DNA of 64,000 nucleotides from an uncultured Brevinema sp. (lineage in GTDB: Bacteria > Spirochaetota > Brevinematia > Brevinematales > Brevinemataceae): assembly GCA_947038195.1 (NCBI GenBank), contig CAMQVI010000005.1, positions 1 to 64,000 of the forward strand. Direction: 5' to 3'. The position numbers and the translations under genes are program-made. Position 1 is the first letter of the stretch. Every line of letters starts with the position of its first letter. The notes below the pieces were generated by a model. The model ran no database searches. It was not told where the DNA came from and was given only the letters and a program-made list of their open reading frames with translations. Shown in pieces: positions 22,822 to 31,962 of this stretch.

Positions 22822-23697
22822 TTGGAAAACAAAAGATTTAAAATTTTTCAAGAAAACGATGCATCCAAAAAACATGTCAAATATTTTGCTATTTTCTTAT
22901 GGTTATCACTAACTCTACATCTATATGGGCTGTGGGGATTGAGTGCTTTTAAAGAGCTAATAAGGAATCAGGAAGCTCCTTCTCAAAATTATCGCATTCA
23001 AAATATTATTCTAGAAACAAAAACGAGCTCTCTCGTAAAGCCCAAAGAAGCGGTAGTATCTGATAAAAATAATATTAACCAAGCTCCCGATCAAGATAAA
23101 AATAAACCAGAAGAATACAATGTTGTAAATCCTAACCCAGCCCTAGCCCAAGGTCAAGGTGGAGAAGTTTCTTATATTCCCCAAAAAGCGATACAAAGTG
23201 TATCAGAAGATACTAAAAAATTAGAAGAAATGAAAGAAAAAGGCACGAAACTCCAAGAAAAAGTCCAAAAAACTCCTAAACAACTAGCCTCCGAAGGTGG
23301 AGGGGAGACGGCTCCCACCCTTTTTACTCCTAAAAAAATACCTGTCATCAATCTCTACAATAATGGAAGAGCTAGTTTAGCCACCCAATCTAAAGAATAT
23401 GCAGATTATTTTATCGCTATGCAAAAGAAGATAGAAAAATATCACAAAGAATTTTTTCCTATCTACCAATATTATCAAGGTCTTTTAAAAGATGGTGAAG
23501 TAGTGGTGGAATACAATCTTGACCGAAAAGGCACGGTGAAAAATGCTAAAATTGTGTCTTCTTATGGCTCTGATACTGTAGATGAAGCAAGTCTTAATTC
23601 TATTACCTATGCGAAAAATTTTGGTGCTCTCCCTGAAGATTTTCAAGATCAAGAAGAAATAACAATAAGATTTCATTTTATTTACCTTTCTCGTTAA
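22822..23697 (+). CDS. TonB-family energy-transducing protein
   Basis: 291 residues from a TTG at 22822, about 12 bases after AAAGGAA; no in-frame ATG lies in the N-terminal region. Residues 22-42 form the single inner-membrane anchor (YFAIFLWLSLTLHLYGLWGL). A Pro/Lys/Gln-rich periplasmic linker spans about 55-190. The C-terminal domain (about 205-290) resembles TonB_C: GEVVVEYNLDRKGTVKNAKIVSSYGSDTVDEASL split over two strands and a helix. TonB proteins carry proton-motive energy to outer-membrane receptors. No exbB/exbD lies nearby. Placement in the TonB family is by architecture. Confidence 0.75.
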   Translation: MENKRFKIFQENDASKKHVKYFAIFLWLSLTLHLYGLWGLSAFKELIRNQEAPSQNYRIQNIILETKTSSLVKPKEAVVSDKNNINQAPDQDKNKPEEYNVVNPNPALAQGQGGEVSYIPQKAIQSVSEDTKKLEEMKEKGTKLQEKVQKTPKQLASEGGGETAPTLFTPKKIPVINLYNNGRASLATQSKEYADYFIAMQKKIEKYHKEFFPIYQYYQGLLKDGEVVVEYNLDRKGTVKNAKIVSSYGSDTVDEASLNSITYAKNFGALPEDFQDQEEITIRFHFIYLSR

Positions 23698-23851
23698 ACT
23701 AATTATATTTAAAGGTAGTATTATCGGCAGGTAAAGTAATAGTATTTTTGTGTTTTGATATTAAATAAAACTCTGAAAATAAATAAATTGTGAAAAATAA
23801 GATATTTTTTTATTAATTAATAAACAGATTTAAATTAAATAGTCTTATTGA

Positions 23852-23881
23852 TTGACAAATAGTACCTTGTTATGATATAAT
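23852..23881 (+). promoter_or_regulatory. Consensus sigma-70 promoter for rpmF/fab operon
   Basis: TTGACA (perfect), 18-base spacer, TATAAT (perfect). The leader to rpmF is about 45 bases. Confidence 0.88.
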
Positions 23882-23933
23882 ATTAAATAAATATCTCTAA
23901 GATAGAGTTTTATTTTCGTAAAGGAGCTAAGTA

Positions 23934-24125
23934 ATGGGTGTACCTAAAAAGAAAACATCAAAATGTCATTCACGAATCCGCCGTGCTAACAGTTATTATA
24001 AAATGGATGTTGTAAATCTAGCGACATGTGATTCTTGTGGGGCGCAAAAGTTACCACATAGAGTGTGTTCTACATGTGGGACTTATAAAGGTAGAAAAAT
24101 ATTTGCCGGAGTACAAGAGGCTTAA
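23934..24125 (+). CDS. rpmF: 50S ribosomal protein L32
   Basis: 63 residues. MGVPKKKTSKCHSRIRRA is the typical L32 start. The zinc ribbon is formed by CDSCG (about residues 33-37) and CSTCG (46-50). AAAGGAGC precedes the ATG. As in many bacteria, plsX and fabH follow. The usual upstream YceD gene is absent here. Confidence 0.96.
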   Translation: MGVPKKKTSKCHSRIRRANSYYKMDVVNLATCDSCGAQKLPHRVCSTCGTYKGRKIFAGVQEA

Positions 24126-24168
24126 GTTCTTTTAGTTCTCTGAGTATAAGTATAGTGTATGTAAAAAT

Positions 24169-24206
24169 AAAAAGCGGAGAGTTAAAATAATGCTCTCCGC
24201 TTTTTA
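24169..24206 (+). terminator. Terminator or attenuator between rpmF and plsX
   Basis: Arms AAAAAGCGGAGAG / CTCTCCGCTTTTT around TTAAAATAATG. It should end most rpmF messages. Because plsX starts 41 bases later with no clear new promoter, partial read-through is likely. Confidence 0.85.
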
Positions 24207-24246
24207 ACATAGAAATACAAAATAGTATAACACTAAGGTGGAGTAT

Positions 24247-25290
24247 ATGAGAATAGGCGTAGATATTGCTAGTGGTGAACAAAATCCATCACGTTTAGTT
24301 AAAGGTTCTATGGACGGAGCGATTCTTCACCCAAAAGCTGAAATAGTAATGATAGGTGATCAAAAACAATTAAAACAATTATTAGAAAAAATTAGCTCTA
24401 AATATAATATGGCAGTGCCTCCCAATATTTCTATTATGCATGCTGATAATATTATTACTATGCATGATGAGCCTTTATCTGCTATAAGATTGAAGCCTGA
24501 TTCTAGTATTGTAGTTGGTCTCGAGGCTCACAAAAGAGGAGAGTTAGATGCTTTCTTTTCTCCTGGAAACACAGGAGCGATAGTGGTGGGAGCTTCTTTA
24601 ATTCTTAGAAGAATAAATGGTGTTAAAAAACCTGCCTTAGCTACTTTTGTTACCAAAGGGCTAGGGGGATATCCCTCCATGATTTTAGACGTGGGGGCGA
24701 GCTCTGAAACGACAGAAGATGATCTTGTGAAATTCGCTTTAATGGGACAGATTTATTATGAAAGAATGATGGATGTTCCTGCGCCTAAAGTAGGTCTTCT
24801 CAATGTTGGAGAAGAAGAATATAAAGGCTCTAAACTAGCTAGAGAAACTTATAAAAAAATGAAACACTCTAAATTTCTCAATTTTGAAGGAAATGTAGAA
24901 GGCAAAGATATTTTTAAAGGTAAAGTAAATGTTGTCGTATGCGATGGCTTTGTAGGCAATATAGTTCTTAAAACAATGGAAGGAACAGCATCTGGATTCT
25001 CCCAAATGTTAAAACATGCTTTCCAAACAAGTATTTTAAGTATTTTTGGTGCCTTATTGGCTAAACCTGCTTTTCAAAAAGTAAAAGATGCTTTAGACCC
25101 AGAATATTTTGGGGGAGCCCCTTTACTTGGGATTAAGGGTGTTGTATTAATTGGGCACGGTTCTTCAGGAGAACTAGCTTTCCTTAACGCTATTGATGCT
25201 TGTGTGCGTTCTTTAGAAAAAGGGGTTTTAGCAGAAATTAATACTAAATTAGAAGAAAATATGGAACAATTAAACGGTTCCAAAAAATAG
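24247..25290 (+). CDS. plsX: Phosphate acyltransferase PlsX
   Basis: 347 residues from the ATG at 24247, six bases after GGTGG; a GTG at 24238 overlaps that site and is rejected. PlsX makes acyl-phosphate from acyl-ACP for phospholipid synthesis. Family segments visible: AFFSPGNTGAIVVGASLILRR (split), ALATFVTKG, ILDVGAS, VGLLNVGEEEYKGS, FEGNVEGKDIF and VVCDGFVGNIVLKTMEG. The usual N-terminal VDAMGGD reads VDIASGE, a visible departure. The C-terminal GAPLLGIKGVVLIGHGSS is intact. It heads the fab gene run and is followed 5 bases later by the fabH ribosome site. Confidence 0.93.
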   Translation: MRIGVDIASGEQNPSRLVKGSMDGAILHPKAEIVMIGDQKQLKQLLEKISSKYNMAVPPNISIMHADNIITMHDEPLSAIRLKPDSSIVVGLEAHKRGELDAFFSPGNTGAIVVGASLILRRINGVKKPALATFVTKGLGGYPSMILDVGASSETTEDDLVKFALMGQIYYERMMDVPAPKVGLLNVGEEEYKGSKLARETYKKMKHSKFLNFEGNVEGKDIFKGKVNVVVCDGFVGNIVLKTMEGTASGFSQMLKHAFQTSILSIFGALLAKPAFQKVKDALDPEYFGGAPLLGIKGVVLIGHGSSGELAFLNAIDACVRSLEKGVLAEINTKLEENMEQLNGSKK

Positions 25291-25301
25291 AGGAGTTGAA
25301 T

Positions 25302-26246
25302 TTGTCTATAGGAATTAGCGGCTTAGGAATTTATGCTCCTAAAAAAATTGTTACGAATGACGATTTGTCTAAATTAGTTGATACTAATGATGAATGGATA
25401 TACTCAAGAACGGGCATTAGGCAAAGACATGTTGCTGAAGGCGAAGAAGACACACTATATATGGCTTTAGAAGCCTCTAAAGTGGCAATCCAAGATGCAA
25501 ATATTAATCCTCAAGATATAGATTTTATTATATGTTCCACGGTTACTCGAGAATATGCCTTCCCTTCTGTAGCAGCTTTAGTCCAAAAAGCATTGGAAAT
25601 ACCCAGTATTCCAGCTTTTGATATGGGACCAGCTTGTGGTGGATTTGCCTATGTTCTAGCGACTGCAGAGTCTTATGTTAAGTCAGGGCTTGCAAAAAAA
25701 GTTCTTTGTATTTGTTCAGAGAAGTTAAGTGATATTATAGATTGGACAGACAGAAATACATGTGTTCTTTTCGGCGATGCTGCTGGTGCAGTTATTATTG
25801 AAGAGAACCCTTCTCAAGCTACTATCTTAAAAACCATTATAGGTGGAGATGGAGCTTATGGGGAACTGTTAAGAATGGAAAAAATTGGTGATAAACCCCC
25901 TGTAGTACGAATGGATGGTATGGGAGTTTTCAAGTCAGCTATTCGTATTATGGATGAACAAGTCCGTGAAGTTTGTGCATCAGCTGGAAAAACGATAGAA
26001 GATATAGATCTTCTCGTTCCTCATCAAGCTAATGCTAGGATTATGTCTGCTGTTGCAGAAAGATTAGGAATACCTGTAGAAAAAACATATATGAATGTAG
26101 CGCACTATGGGAATACTAGTAGTGTGTCAGTGCTTCTTGCTCTTGCCGATGCAAAAAAAGAAGGTATCTTAAAAGAGGGTATGTTAGTAGCTTGTCCTGT
26201 ATTAGGAGCTGGTTTTACTTGGGGCGCTAGCTTATTACAATATTAA
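25302..26246 (+). CDS. fabH: 3-oxoacyl-ACP synthase III (FabH)
   Basis: 314 residues. I place the start at the TTG at 25302, six bases after AGGAG; another TTG at 25296 touches the ribosome site. The first motif is ISGLGIYAPKKIV. The Cys-His-Asn triad is visible: Cys in DMGPACGGFAYVL, His in LVPHQANARI, Asn in HYGNTSSVSV. FabH condenses acetyl-CoA (or branched primer) with malonyl-ACP to start fatty-acid synthesis. It follows plsX in the same unit. Confidence 0.95.
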   Translation: MSIGISGLGIYAPKKIVTNDDLSKLVDTNDEWIYSRTGIRQRHVAEGEEDTLYMALEASKVAIQDANINPQDIDFIICSTVTREYAFPSVAALVQKALEIPSIPAFDMGPACGGFAYVLATAESYVKSGLAKKVLCICSEKLSDIIDWTDRNTCVLFGDAAGAVIIEENPSQATILKTIIGGDGAYGELLRMEKIGDKPPVVRMDGMGVFKSAIRIMDEQVREVCASAGKTIEDIDLLVPHQANARIMSAVAERLGIPVEKTYMNVAHYGNTSSVSVLLALADAKKEGILKEGMLVACPVLGAGFTWGASLLQY

Positions 26247-26273
26247 TTGTTTAATTAAAAGGAGAAGATGGAG

Positions 26274-27443
26274 ATGATTTATAAAATTTTACTAATGGCT
26301 TTGTGGAGTCCCTGTATTCTTTTTGCTCAAACATCAATTGATAATATCAATTTTGAAACCTATATAGGAGATGAACATCTCGGTATGCGTATCAATCCTC
26401 TTTTTACTGGTTTAAAGAACTCTATTCCCAATCAAGAGATAGACTTAAACTTTACCTTTTTTTATCATGATAAGTATACGCTTAGCGAAGAAAAACCTTT
26501 AGGGGTGATAGAGGGTAGGTTTATTTCTGAAACCCCCCTTAGTGCTTTTGATCCTTTAGAAAAGATTAGAAAAGATAATTCTTTAGCTCTTTCCAACTAT
26601 GGAGCTACTTATAAAGAATATCAAAAAGCTCTTAGTGATTTTCAATATTTTCAAAAAGTATTTGATGATACAATTAACAAAGTTGATACCTTAGAATCAT
26701 CAGATTATGCCCCTGTGCAGGATTATAATGATTATGTAGAGACAGATTCTGGCGAAGAAGAATATTATGAAACAGACTATGGGACAGATGAGACGAATTA
26801 TGAAACGGATGAAACAGATGGAGCTGACTATGAGGCCACTTATTCTCTTAACAAAGCCCCTCAAAAAATGTTTGCTCAATCTATTTTTCAAGATCAAATC
26901 ATAGAGCAACATCTTCCTGATTTCCCTGCTATTGTTTACACTAATAAAGACCCCTCTAAAAAATCACTTAATGCTGAAGAGTTAGAATTTTTAGTTCGTT
27001 ATGAAACCCTTAAAAATATTTATAACAAAGCTGTTGATGCTTATAATAAGTCGATGAGCTTACCCAGCCCTTCTTATCCAGACACTTTTGATCCCGCTGA
27101 CCCCGCAGAAGAATTTACAATTATGATTATAGGTGATCAAGATAATAACACGTGGCACAAACGTTTTTCATTAGATGGCTCTAAAAACTATCAATCTCAC
27201 GATGATAAAGTCTGGTACCTAGGCTATCGATTGGACCTTACCAAAAAAGATGTGAGATTATTAAATAATATATTTTCTTCTAATACCAATATCCGTTATC
27301 TTGTGAGAGGAACTAAAGGGAGTGCTACTTTCAATCTTTCCCCTCACTTTATCAATGCTACAAAAGAACTAATAGATTTATATGTTAGAGGGAAATTTAT
27401 TAACAATGATGATTCTGAATACCCTATGATGAGAAGTAATTAA
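26274..27443 (+). CDS. Secreted acidic protein, paralogue of the next gene
   Basis: 389 residues from the ATG at 26274, eight bases after GGAGA; the ATG at 26268 is too close. The signal peptide ends CILFAQ. Residues about 145-190 are a low-complexity Tyr/Glu/Asp/Thr stretch (YETDYGTDETNYETDETDG). The C-terminal 110 residues (FTIMIIGDQDNNTWHKRF through LSPHFINATKELIDLY) align with the C-terminus of the next protein. Unknown family. It sits between fabH and fabG, where fabD often lies. The reason for a secreted protein here is not clear. Confidence 0.7.
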   Translation: MIYKILLMALWSPCILFAQTSIDNINFETYIGDEHLGMRINPLFTGLKNSIPNQEIDLNFTFFYHDKYTLSEEKPLGVIEGRFISETPLSAFDPLEKIRKDNSLALSNYGATYKEYQKALSDFQYFQKVFDDTINKVDTLESSDYAPVQDYNDYVETDSGEEEYYETDYGTDETNYETDETDGADYEATYSLNKAPQKMFAQSIFQDQIIEQHLPDFPAIVYTNKDPSKKSLNAEELEFLVRYETLKNIYNKAVDAYNKSMSLPSPSYPDTFDPADPAEEFTIMIIGDQDNNTWHKRFSLDGSKNYQSHDDKVWYLGYRLDLTKKDVRLLNNIFSSNTNIRYLVRGTKGSATFNLSPHFINATKELIDLYVRGKFINNDDSEYPMMRSN

Positions 27444-28249
27444 TGAAAAAATATTTATTATTATCACTATTTTTCGTTCCCTTATTTGCCCAAGAAGAAA
27501 TTCTTCCCGAAGAAGAAACTTACGAAACTCTTCCTGTAGATAAGGAAGAGTTATCTTATTATGATGGAGATTATGATCCTATAGATAATAAAGTACCACT
27601 TTACGATGATACAAATTCTATTCTCGAAAAAGAGCTAGTACCTGCTATTCCGGAAAAACCGGTCATACCCCCTGTTATTGTACCAGTTGGGCCTCCTGCG
27701 CCCAAAACATTCCACAAAATGGGAAACCCCTTAGTAAGCCCTTATACAGAATTCACCCTTTTTTATAATAAGCTTGATGACACACATCTTTTAACATTTC
27801 GAACCAATAATTCTGTATTTTTAAATACCCAAGGTATTTATCATGTGAATTTTTCTTTTTATAAAGATAACAAAAGAACACCATCTAAAAGGTCATTAGA
27901 GATTAATTTAAACTTTCAAACCCCTAAACAGATAAGCCCCTATTATTCACAAGGTCAAAAATTAAAATTAATCATGCTTGGAAATAATAACAAAAAAAGA
28001 TGGGAAAAAACTTTTACTTATGATAATAGAGAAGCAACCTATAAGTACCAAAAAAAGACACACCATTTGAAAAAATATCTTACCATTGTAGATAGAGAAC
28101 AAATATATGACATCCTAGAGGGCAACCAATTCATTACTTTTTATATAGAAGGTTTAATGGGTACTTATCAATTTACCTTTAGCCCTAGTGTTGTAGCTTT
28201 TTATAGGGAATTTTTTGAGTACGCTCAAGAGCAAGGGTTTTATGAATAA
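27443..28249 (+). CDS. Secreted protein, paralogue of the previous gene
   Basis: 268 residues. The ATG shares one base with the previous stop (TAATG), so translation is probably coupled. The signal peptide is KYLLLSLFFVPLFAQ, followed by a Glu/Asp-rich and Pro-rich segment up to about residue 95. The C-terminal half has LIMLGNNNKKRWEKTF, ITFYIEGLMGTYQFTFSP and VVAFYREFFEYA, matching the preceding protein's C-terminus in order and spacing. It is therefore a tandem duplicate with a different N-terminal linker. Unknown function. Confidence 0.7.
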   Translation: MKKYLLLSLFFVPLFAQEEILPEEETYETLPVDKEELSYYDGDYDPIDNKVPLYDDTNSILEKELVPAIPEKPVIPPVIVPVGPPAPKTFHKMGNPLVSPYTEFTLFYNKLDDTHLLTFRTNNSVFLNTQGIYHVNFSFYKDNKRTPSKRSLEINLNFQTPKQISPYYSQGQKLKLIMLGNNNKKRWEKTFTYDNREATYKYQKKTHHLKKYLTIVDREQIYDILEGNQFITFYIEGLMGTYQFTFSPSVVAFYREFFEYAQEQGFYE

Positions 28250-28274
28250 AGTAGATTTTATATAAGGAAATTGT

Positions 28275-29024
28275 ATGAAAGGAATACAAGGTAAAAACGC
28301 AATTATAACGGGATCTTCCCGAGGAATAGGTTTAGCTATAGCCGAACGATTAGCAGAAGAAGGAGCGAATATTGTTTTAAGCTCTAGTAGTCTAAAAGAA
28401 GATAGCCCTCTTGTTCAAGAGTTAGCTCAAAAATATCAAGTTAAAGTGATGGCTATTCCTGCAGATGTTTCATCTTATACCGATGTAGAGCATTTGATTA
28501 ATAAAACCAAAGAAGAATGGGGCTCTGTAGATATTCTTGTTAATAATGCAGGAATCACTAGAGATAATCTTATTCTTCGTATGAGCTTAGAAGATTTTAA
28601 TATTATTCTAGACGTTCATCTCAAAGGGGTTTTTCACGGCGTAAAAGCAGTGTATCCTCTTATGATGAAGCAACGATCTGGTAAAATTATTAATATTACA
28701 TCTGTTGTTGGTATCACAGGGAATGCAGGACAAGCCAATTATGCTGCTGCAAAAGCAGGCATTATTGCTCTCACTAAATCTACAGCTAAAGAGTTAGCGG
28801 GAAGGGGGGTGAATGTCAATGCCCTTGCTCCAGGATTTATTGATACAGCAATGACAGATGATATGCCAGAAAATATAAAAACCCAAATATTATCTACTAT
28901 TCCTATGAAAAGAATGGCAGATCCTAAAGAGGTTGCTTCTGTTGTTGCTTTTTTAGCTTCAGAAGATGCTTCCTATATTAATGGGCAAACTATCACCGTA
29001 GACGGTGGAATGGTGATGCAATAA
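28275..29024 (+). CDS. fabG: 3-oxoacyl-ACP reductase (FabG)
   Basis: 249 residues, a short-chain dehydrogenase. The NADPH motif is TGSSRGIGLAIAE (residues 12-24), then NNAG at about 91-94. The catalytic Ser is in ITSVVG, and the catalytic Tyr/Lys pair is in YAAAKAG. The end, YINGQTITVDGGM, is standard. It reduces beta-ketoacyl-ACP. AAGGAAATTGT precedes the ATG. acpP, which usually follows, is missing. Confidence 0.95.
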   Translation: MKGIQGKNAIITGSSRGIGLAIAERLAEEGANIVLSSSSLKEDSPLVQELAQKYQVKVMAIPADVSSYTDVEHLINKTKEEWGSVDILVNNAGITRDNLILRMSLEDFNIILDVHLKGVFHGVKAVYPLMMKQRSGKIINITSVVGITGNAGQANYAAAKAGIIALTKSTAKELAGRGVNVNALAPGFIDTAMTDDMPENIKTQILSTIPMKRMADPKEVASVVAFLASEDASYINGQTITVDGGMVMQ

Positions 29025-29063
29025 ATCACATATTAATATATAAAAAATAGAATCGGAGGACTG

Positions 29064-30305
29064 ATGAATCGTAGAGTCGTAATTACAGGGGTAGGTGCTA
29101 TTACCTCAATAGGACAAGATATAGACACTTTTTGGAATAATCTCAAATCAGGAAAAAGTGGAATTTCTAAAATAGAACGTTTTGATACTACAGATCTAGC
29201 TACTAAAATTGCTGGGGAAATAAAAGATTTTGACCCTGTAAATTATATGGATAAAAAATTAGCATCCAGAATGGATAAATATGCTCAGTATGGAGTAGCA
29301 GCTCTCACACAAGCTGTAAAAGACGCTAAGTTAGAAGACATTTCTGGAATTGATCCTTATCGAATAGGGGTGACTATTGGTTCTGGTATAGGTGGTTTAC
29401 AAACCTTACAAGACAATGCTAGTATTGTGATAGAGAAAGGGGTACGTCGAGTATCTCCTATGTTTGTCCCTGCATCTATTTTAGATATTGTAGCTGGATA
29501 TGCTTCTATGCTCTACGGGTTTAAAGGTGTTAACTATGCTGTGACCTCTGCCTGTGCTACAGGGCCTCATTCTATGGTTGCTGCTTTTAATCATATCCGT
29601 TTAGGAGATGCTGATATTATGGTAGCAGGTGGTGCTGAGTGTGCTCTTACGTCTTTAGGTGTTGCTGGATTTGTCCAAGCAAGAGCCTTATCTACTAATT
29701 TTAACGATACCCCCACAAAAGCCTCTCGCCCTTTTGATATAGATAGAGATGGATTTGTAATAAGTGAAGGGGCAGGTGTCCTTGTTATGGAAGAATACGA
29801 ACACGCTAAAAAAAGAGGCGCTCATATTTATGGTGAGTTCCTTGGATATGGTGCAACAGCTGACGCTTACCATATTACAGCTCCTCGCCCAGATGGAGAA
29901 GGGGCAGGAATGGCTATGAAAATAGCTATGAAAAATGCCAATATCCAAGCATCAGATATCGACCTTATTAATATGCACGGGACTTCCACCCCTTTAGGGG
30001 ATATTGCAGAAACAAAAGCTATTAAATATGCTTTAGGAAAAGAAGCTTATGATATTTCTTGTAACTCTACCAAATCTATGATAGGTCATGCTCTTGGGGC
30101 GGCTGGTGCTTTAGAGGTAATTGCGATCCTTAAAATGATGGAAACAGGGATTATTCACCCTACTATTAATATTGATAATCCAGACCCAGAGTGTGATCTT
30201 AATTATACCCCTAATCTTGCTGTAGAAAAAGAAGTTAATATAGCCCTCAGTAATTCTTTTGGTTTTGGTGGACATAATGTTTCTCTCGCCCTTAAAAAAA
30301 TATAA
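29064..30305 (+). CDS. fabF: 3-oxoacyl-ACP synthase II (FabF)
   Basis: 413 residues. It starts RRVVITGVGAITSIGQD. The catalytic Cys is in VTSACATGPHSM, the two His are in NMHGTSTPLGD and KSMIGHALGAAGALE, and the C-terminal NSFGFGGHN is the usual glycine-rich end. It elongates acyl-ACP with malonyl-ACP. TCGGAGGACT precedes the ATG. It overlaps rnc at its 3' end. Confidence 0.96.
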   Translation: MNRRVVITGVGAITSIGQDIDTFWNNLKSGKSGISKIERFDTTDLATKIAGEIKDFDPVNYMDKKLASRMDKYAQYGVAALTQAVKDAKLEDISGIDPYRIGVTIGSGIGGLQTLQDNASIVIEKGVRRVSPMFVPASILDIVAGYASMLYGFKGVNYAVTSACATGPHSMVAAFNHIRLGDADIMVAGGAECALTSLGVAGFVQARALSTNFNDTPTKASRPFDIDRDGFVISEGAGVLVMEEYEHAKKRGAHIYGEFLGYGATADAYHITAPRPDGEGAGMAMKIAMKNANIQASDIDLINMHGTSTPLGDIAETKAIKYALGKEAYDISCNSTKSMIGHALGAAGALEVIAILKMMETGIIHPTINIDNPDPECDLNYTPNLAVEKEVNIALSNSFGFGGHNVSLALKKI

Positions 30306-31059
30306 TCTTCCTAAACTCAGTGAAGAAAGAAAAACTTTCTTAAAAAAACATGCACAGCAATACCATATCCCTATTTCTTATTATGAGCTTTGGGATTTAG
30401 CATTGACACATATTTCCTTTACTAATACAACTGATGAGCCTTCCTATGAACGCTTAGAATTTTTAGGTGATTCTGTACTGGGACTTTGTATCGCTGATAT
30501 CTTATATGAAGCGTTTACAGATATGACAGAAGGAAGAATGTCAGCAATAAAATCTTATATGGCAAATGAAAAAACGCTTGCTCAGATTGGAAGAGATATA
30601 GGTTTGTTAGAAGTTGTTAAATTGGGTAATGGGGAGCATCTAAAAGATAAAAGAGCCCAAGAAAAAGTTCTTTGCGATCTTTTCGAATCTACCCTAGCTA
30701 CTATTTATCTTCAACACGGATTTAAAAAATGTAAAGAGTTTATTTCAATCTTATTACATGAAAGAATGTACACCCTTTTTGAAGAAGGGGTAAAAGATTT
30801 TAAAACCCGACTTCAAAGAATCACGGTAAAAATATACAAAGAATACCCTACATACCAAATTGTAGATACAGAAGGGCCTGACCACGGAAAGATATTTACT
30901 GTAAAAGGAGATATTGCTCATTTTACCTCTCTGGGAAAAGGTCGCTCTAAAAAAGAAGCAGAACAAAAAGTAGCTCAATTAATACTAGACCAAATGGAAG
31001 AGCACGTTAAAGAACACCCAGATTCCCCTCTAAAAGCAGAGCTTAGTGCAGGAGAATAG
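30277..31059 (+). CDS. rnc: Ribonuclease III
   Basis: 260 residues from the ATG at 30277, preceded by GGTGG at six bases, giving a 29-base overlap with fabF. Upstream TTG/GTG codons would lengthen it but lack spacing. The RNase III signature YERLEFLGDSVLGL carries the metal-binding acidic residues; a second set is in QEKVLCDLFESTLATIYL. The C-terminal double-stranded-RNA-binding domain (about 175-245) has YPTYQIVDTEGPDHGK and KGRSKKEAEQKVAQ. It processes rRNA precursors and structured mRNA. The fabF-rnc order is common. Confidence 0.95.
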   Translation: MFLSPLKKYNLPKLSEERKTFLKKHAQQYHIPISYYELWDLALTHISFTNTTDEPSYERLEFLGDSVLGLCIADILYEAFTDMTEGRMSAIKSYMANEKTLAQIGRDIGLLEVVKLGNGEHLKDKRAQEKVLCDLFESTLATIYLQHGFKKCKEFISILLHERMYTLFEEGVKDFKTRLQRITVKIYKEYPTYQIVDTEGPDHGKIFTVKGDIAHFTSLGKGRSKKEAEQKVAQLILDQMEEHVKEHPDSPLKAELSAGE

Positions 31060-31076
31060 AAAGAAAAGGAGCCTAT

Positions 31077-31952
31077 ATGATTAGAGGAATGACGGGACAA
31101 GCTTCCCTAAGATTTTCCACGGATACTTTTGATGTAGAGATGGAAATTAGAAGTGTAAATTCTCGTTATTTTGAATTTCGTCTTAAATGTCCCTCTCGCT
31201 ATTATGCTTTAGAGATAGGGGCAAGAAAATTAATCTCTAAAAAACTAGCTAGAGGTAAAGTTGACCTTAGTTTACGTATTAACGAAAAAGAGGTGCTTTC
31301 TAAGAGTTCTTTGATAAATAAGCCTCTTGCCAAAGCATATTTAGAAGAAAGTCAAAAACTAGCACAAGAATTAAATATTTCTGATATTATAACGATGAGA
31401 GAGCTATTGTCTCTTCCTCAGGTTCTTAATGTCGATATGAGTGATGTTGATGAGAGTGTCTTAAAGCTATTTTTAGATAAGCTGGATGTGCTCATAGACC
31501 AGATGCTTCCTATGATGATGACAGAGGGCGAAAGTACGGTTAATGATGTGAATGCTTCTTTAACTACTATGGAAAACTCTCTTTCTTTTATCAAAAAACA
31601 GTATCCACAAGTGTTAGAAAAATACAAAGAAAACTTAAAAGAAAGAGTGAGAGAAGTCACCCAAACTAAAACTCCAGAAGAACGCCTAAGTGTAGAAGTA
31701 GAGCTTTTTGCTTCTCGTACTGCTATTAATGAAGAAGTAGTCCGACTTGATAATCATATTCGAGTGATGAAAGATATTTTAGTGGGAAAAAGAAAAGATG
31801 GTTCTAAAGAATTAGATTTTATAGGGCAAGAGATGAATAGAGAAGTTAATACAATAGCCTCTAAATCTTCTGATTTTGAAATTACAGAGCAAACTATTAT
31901 TCTCAAAAGTGAAGTTGAAAAAATGAGAGAACAATTCAGAAATATTGTATAA
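31077..31952 (+). CDS. YicC/YloC-family endoribonuclease
   Basis: 291 residues. The start IRGMTGQASLRF and the MEIRSVNSRYFEFRLKCP segment are YicC hallmarks, as is the C-terminal LDFIGQEMNREVNTIASKSSD with the final VEKMREQFRNI. YicC proteins are reported to cut RNA and affect small-RNA turnover. The gene is ten bases before gmk, the usual yicC-gmk pair. AAAGGAGCC precedes the ATG. Confidence 0.93.
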   Translation: MIRGMTGQASLRFSTDTFDVEMEIRSVNSRYFEFRLKCPSRYYALEIGARKLISKKLARGKVDLSLRINEKEVLSKSSLINKPLAKAYLEESQKLAQELNISDIITMRELLSLPQVLNVDMSDVDESVLKLFLDKLDVLIDQMLPMMMTEGESTVNDVNASLTTMENSLSFIKKQYPQVLEKYKENLKERVREVTQTKTPEERLSVEVELFASRTAINEEVVRLDNHIRVMKDILVGKRKDGSKELDFIGQEMNREVNTIASKSSDFEITEQTIILKSEVEKMREQFRNIV

Positions 31953-31962
31953 GGATAAATAA

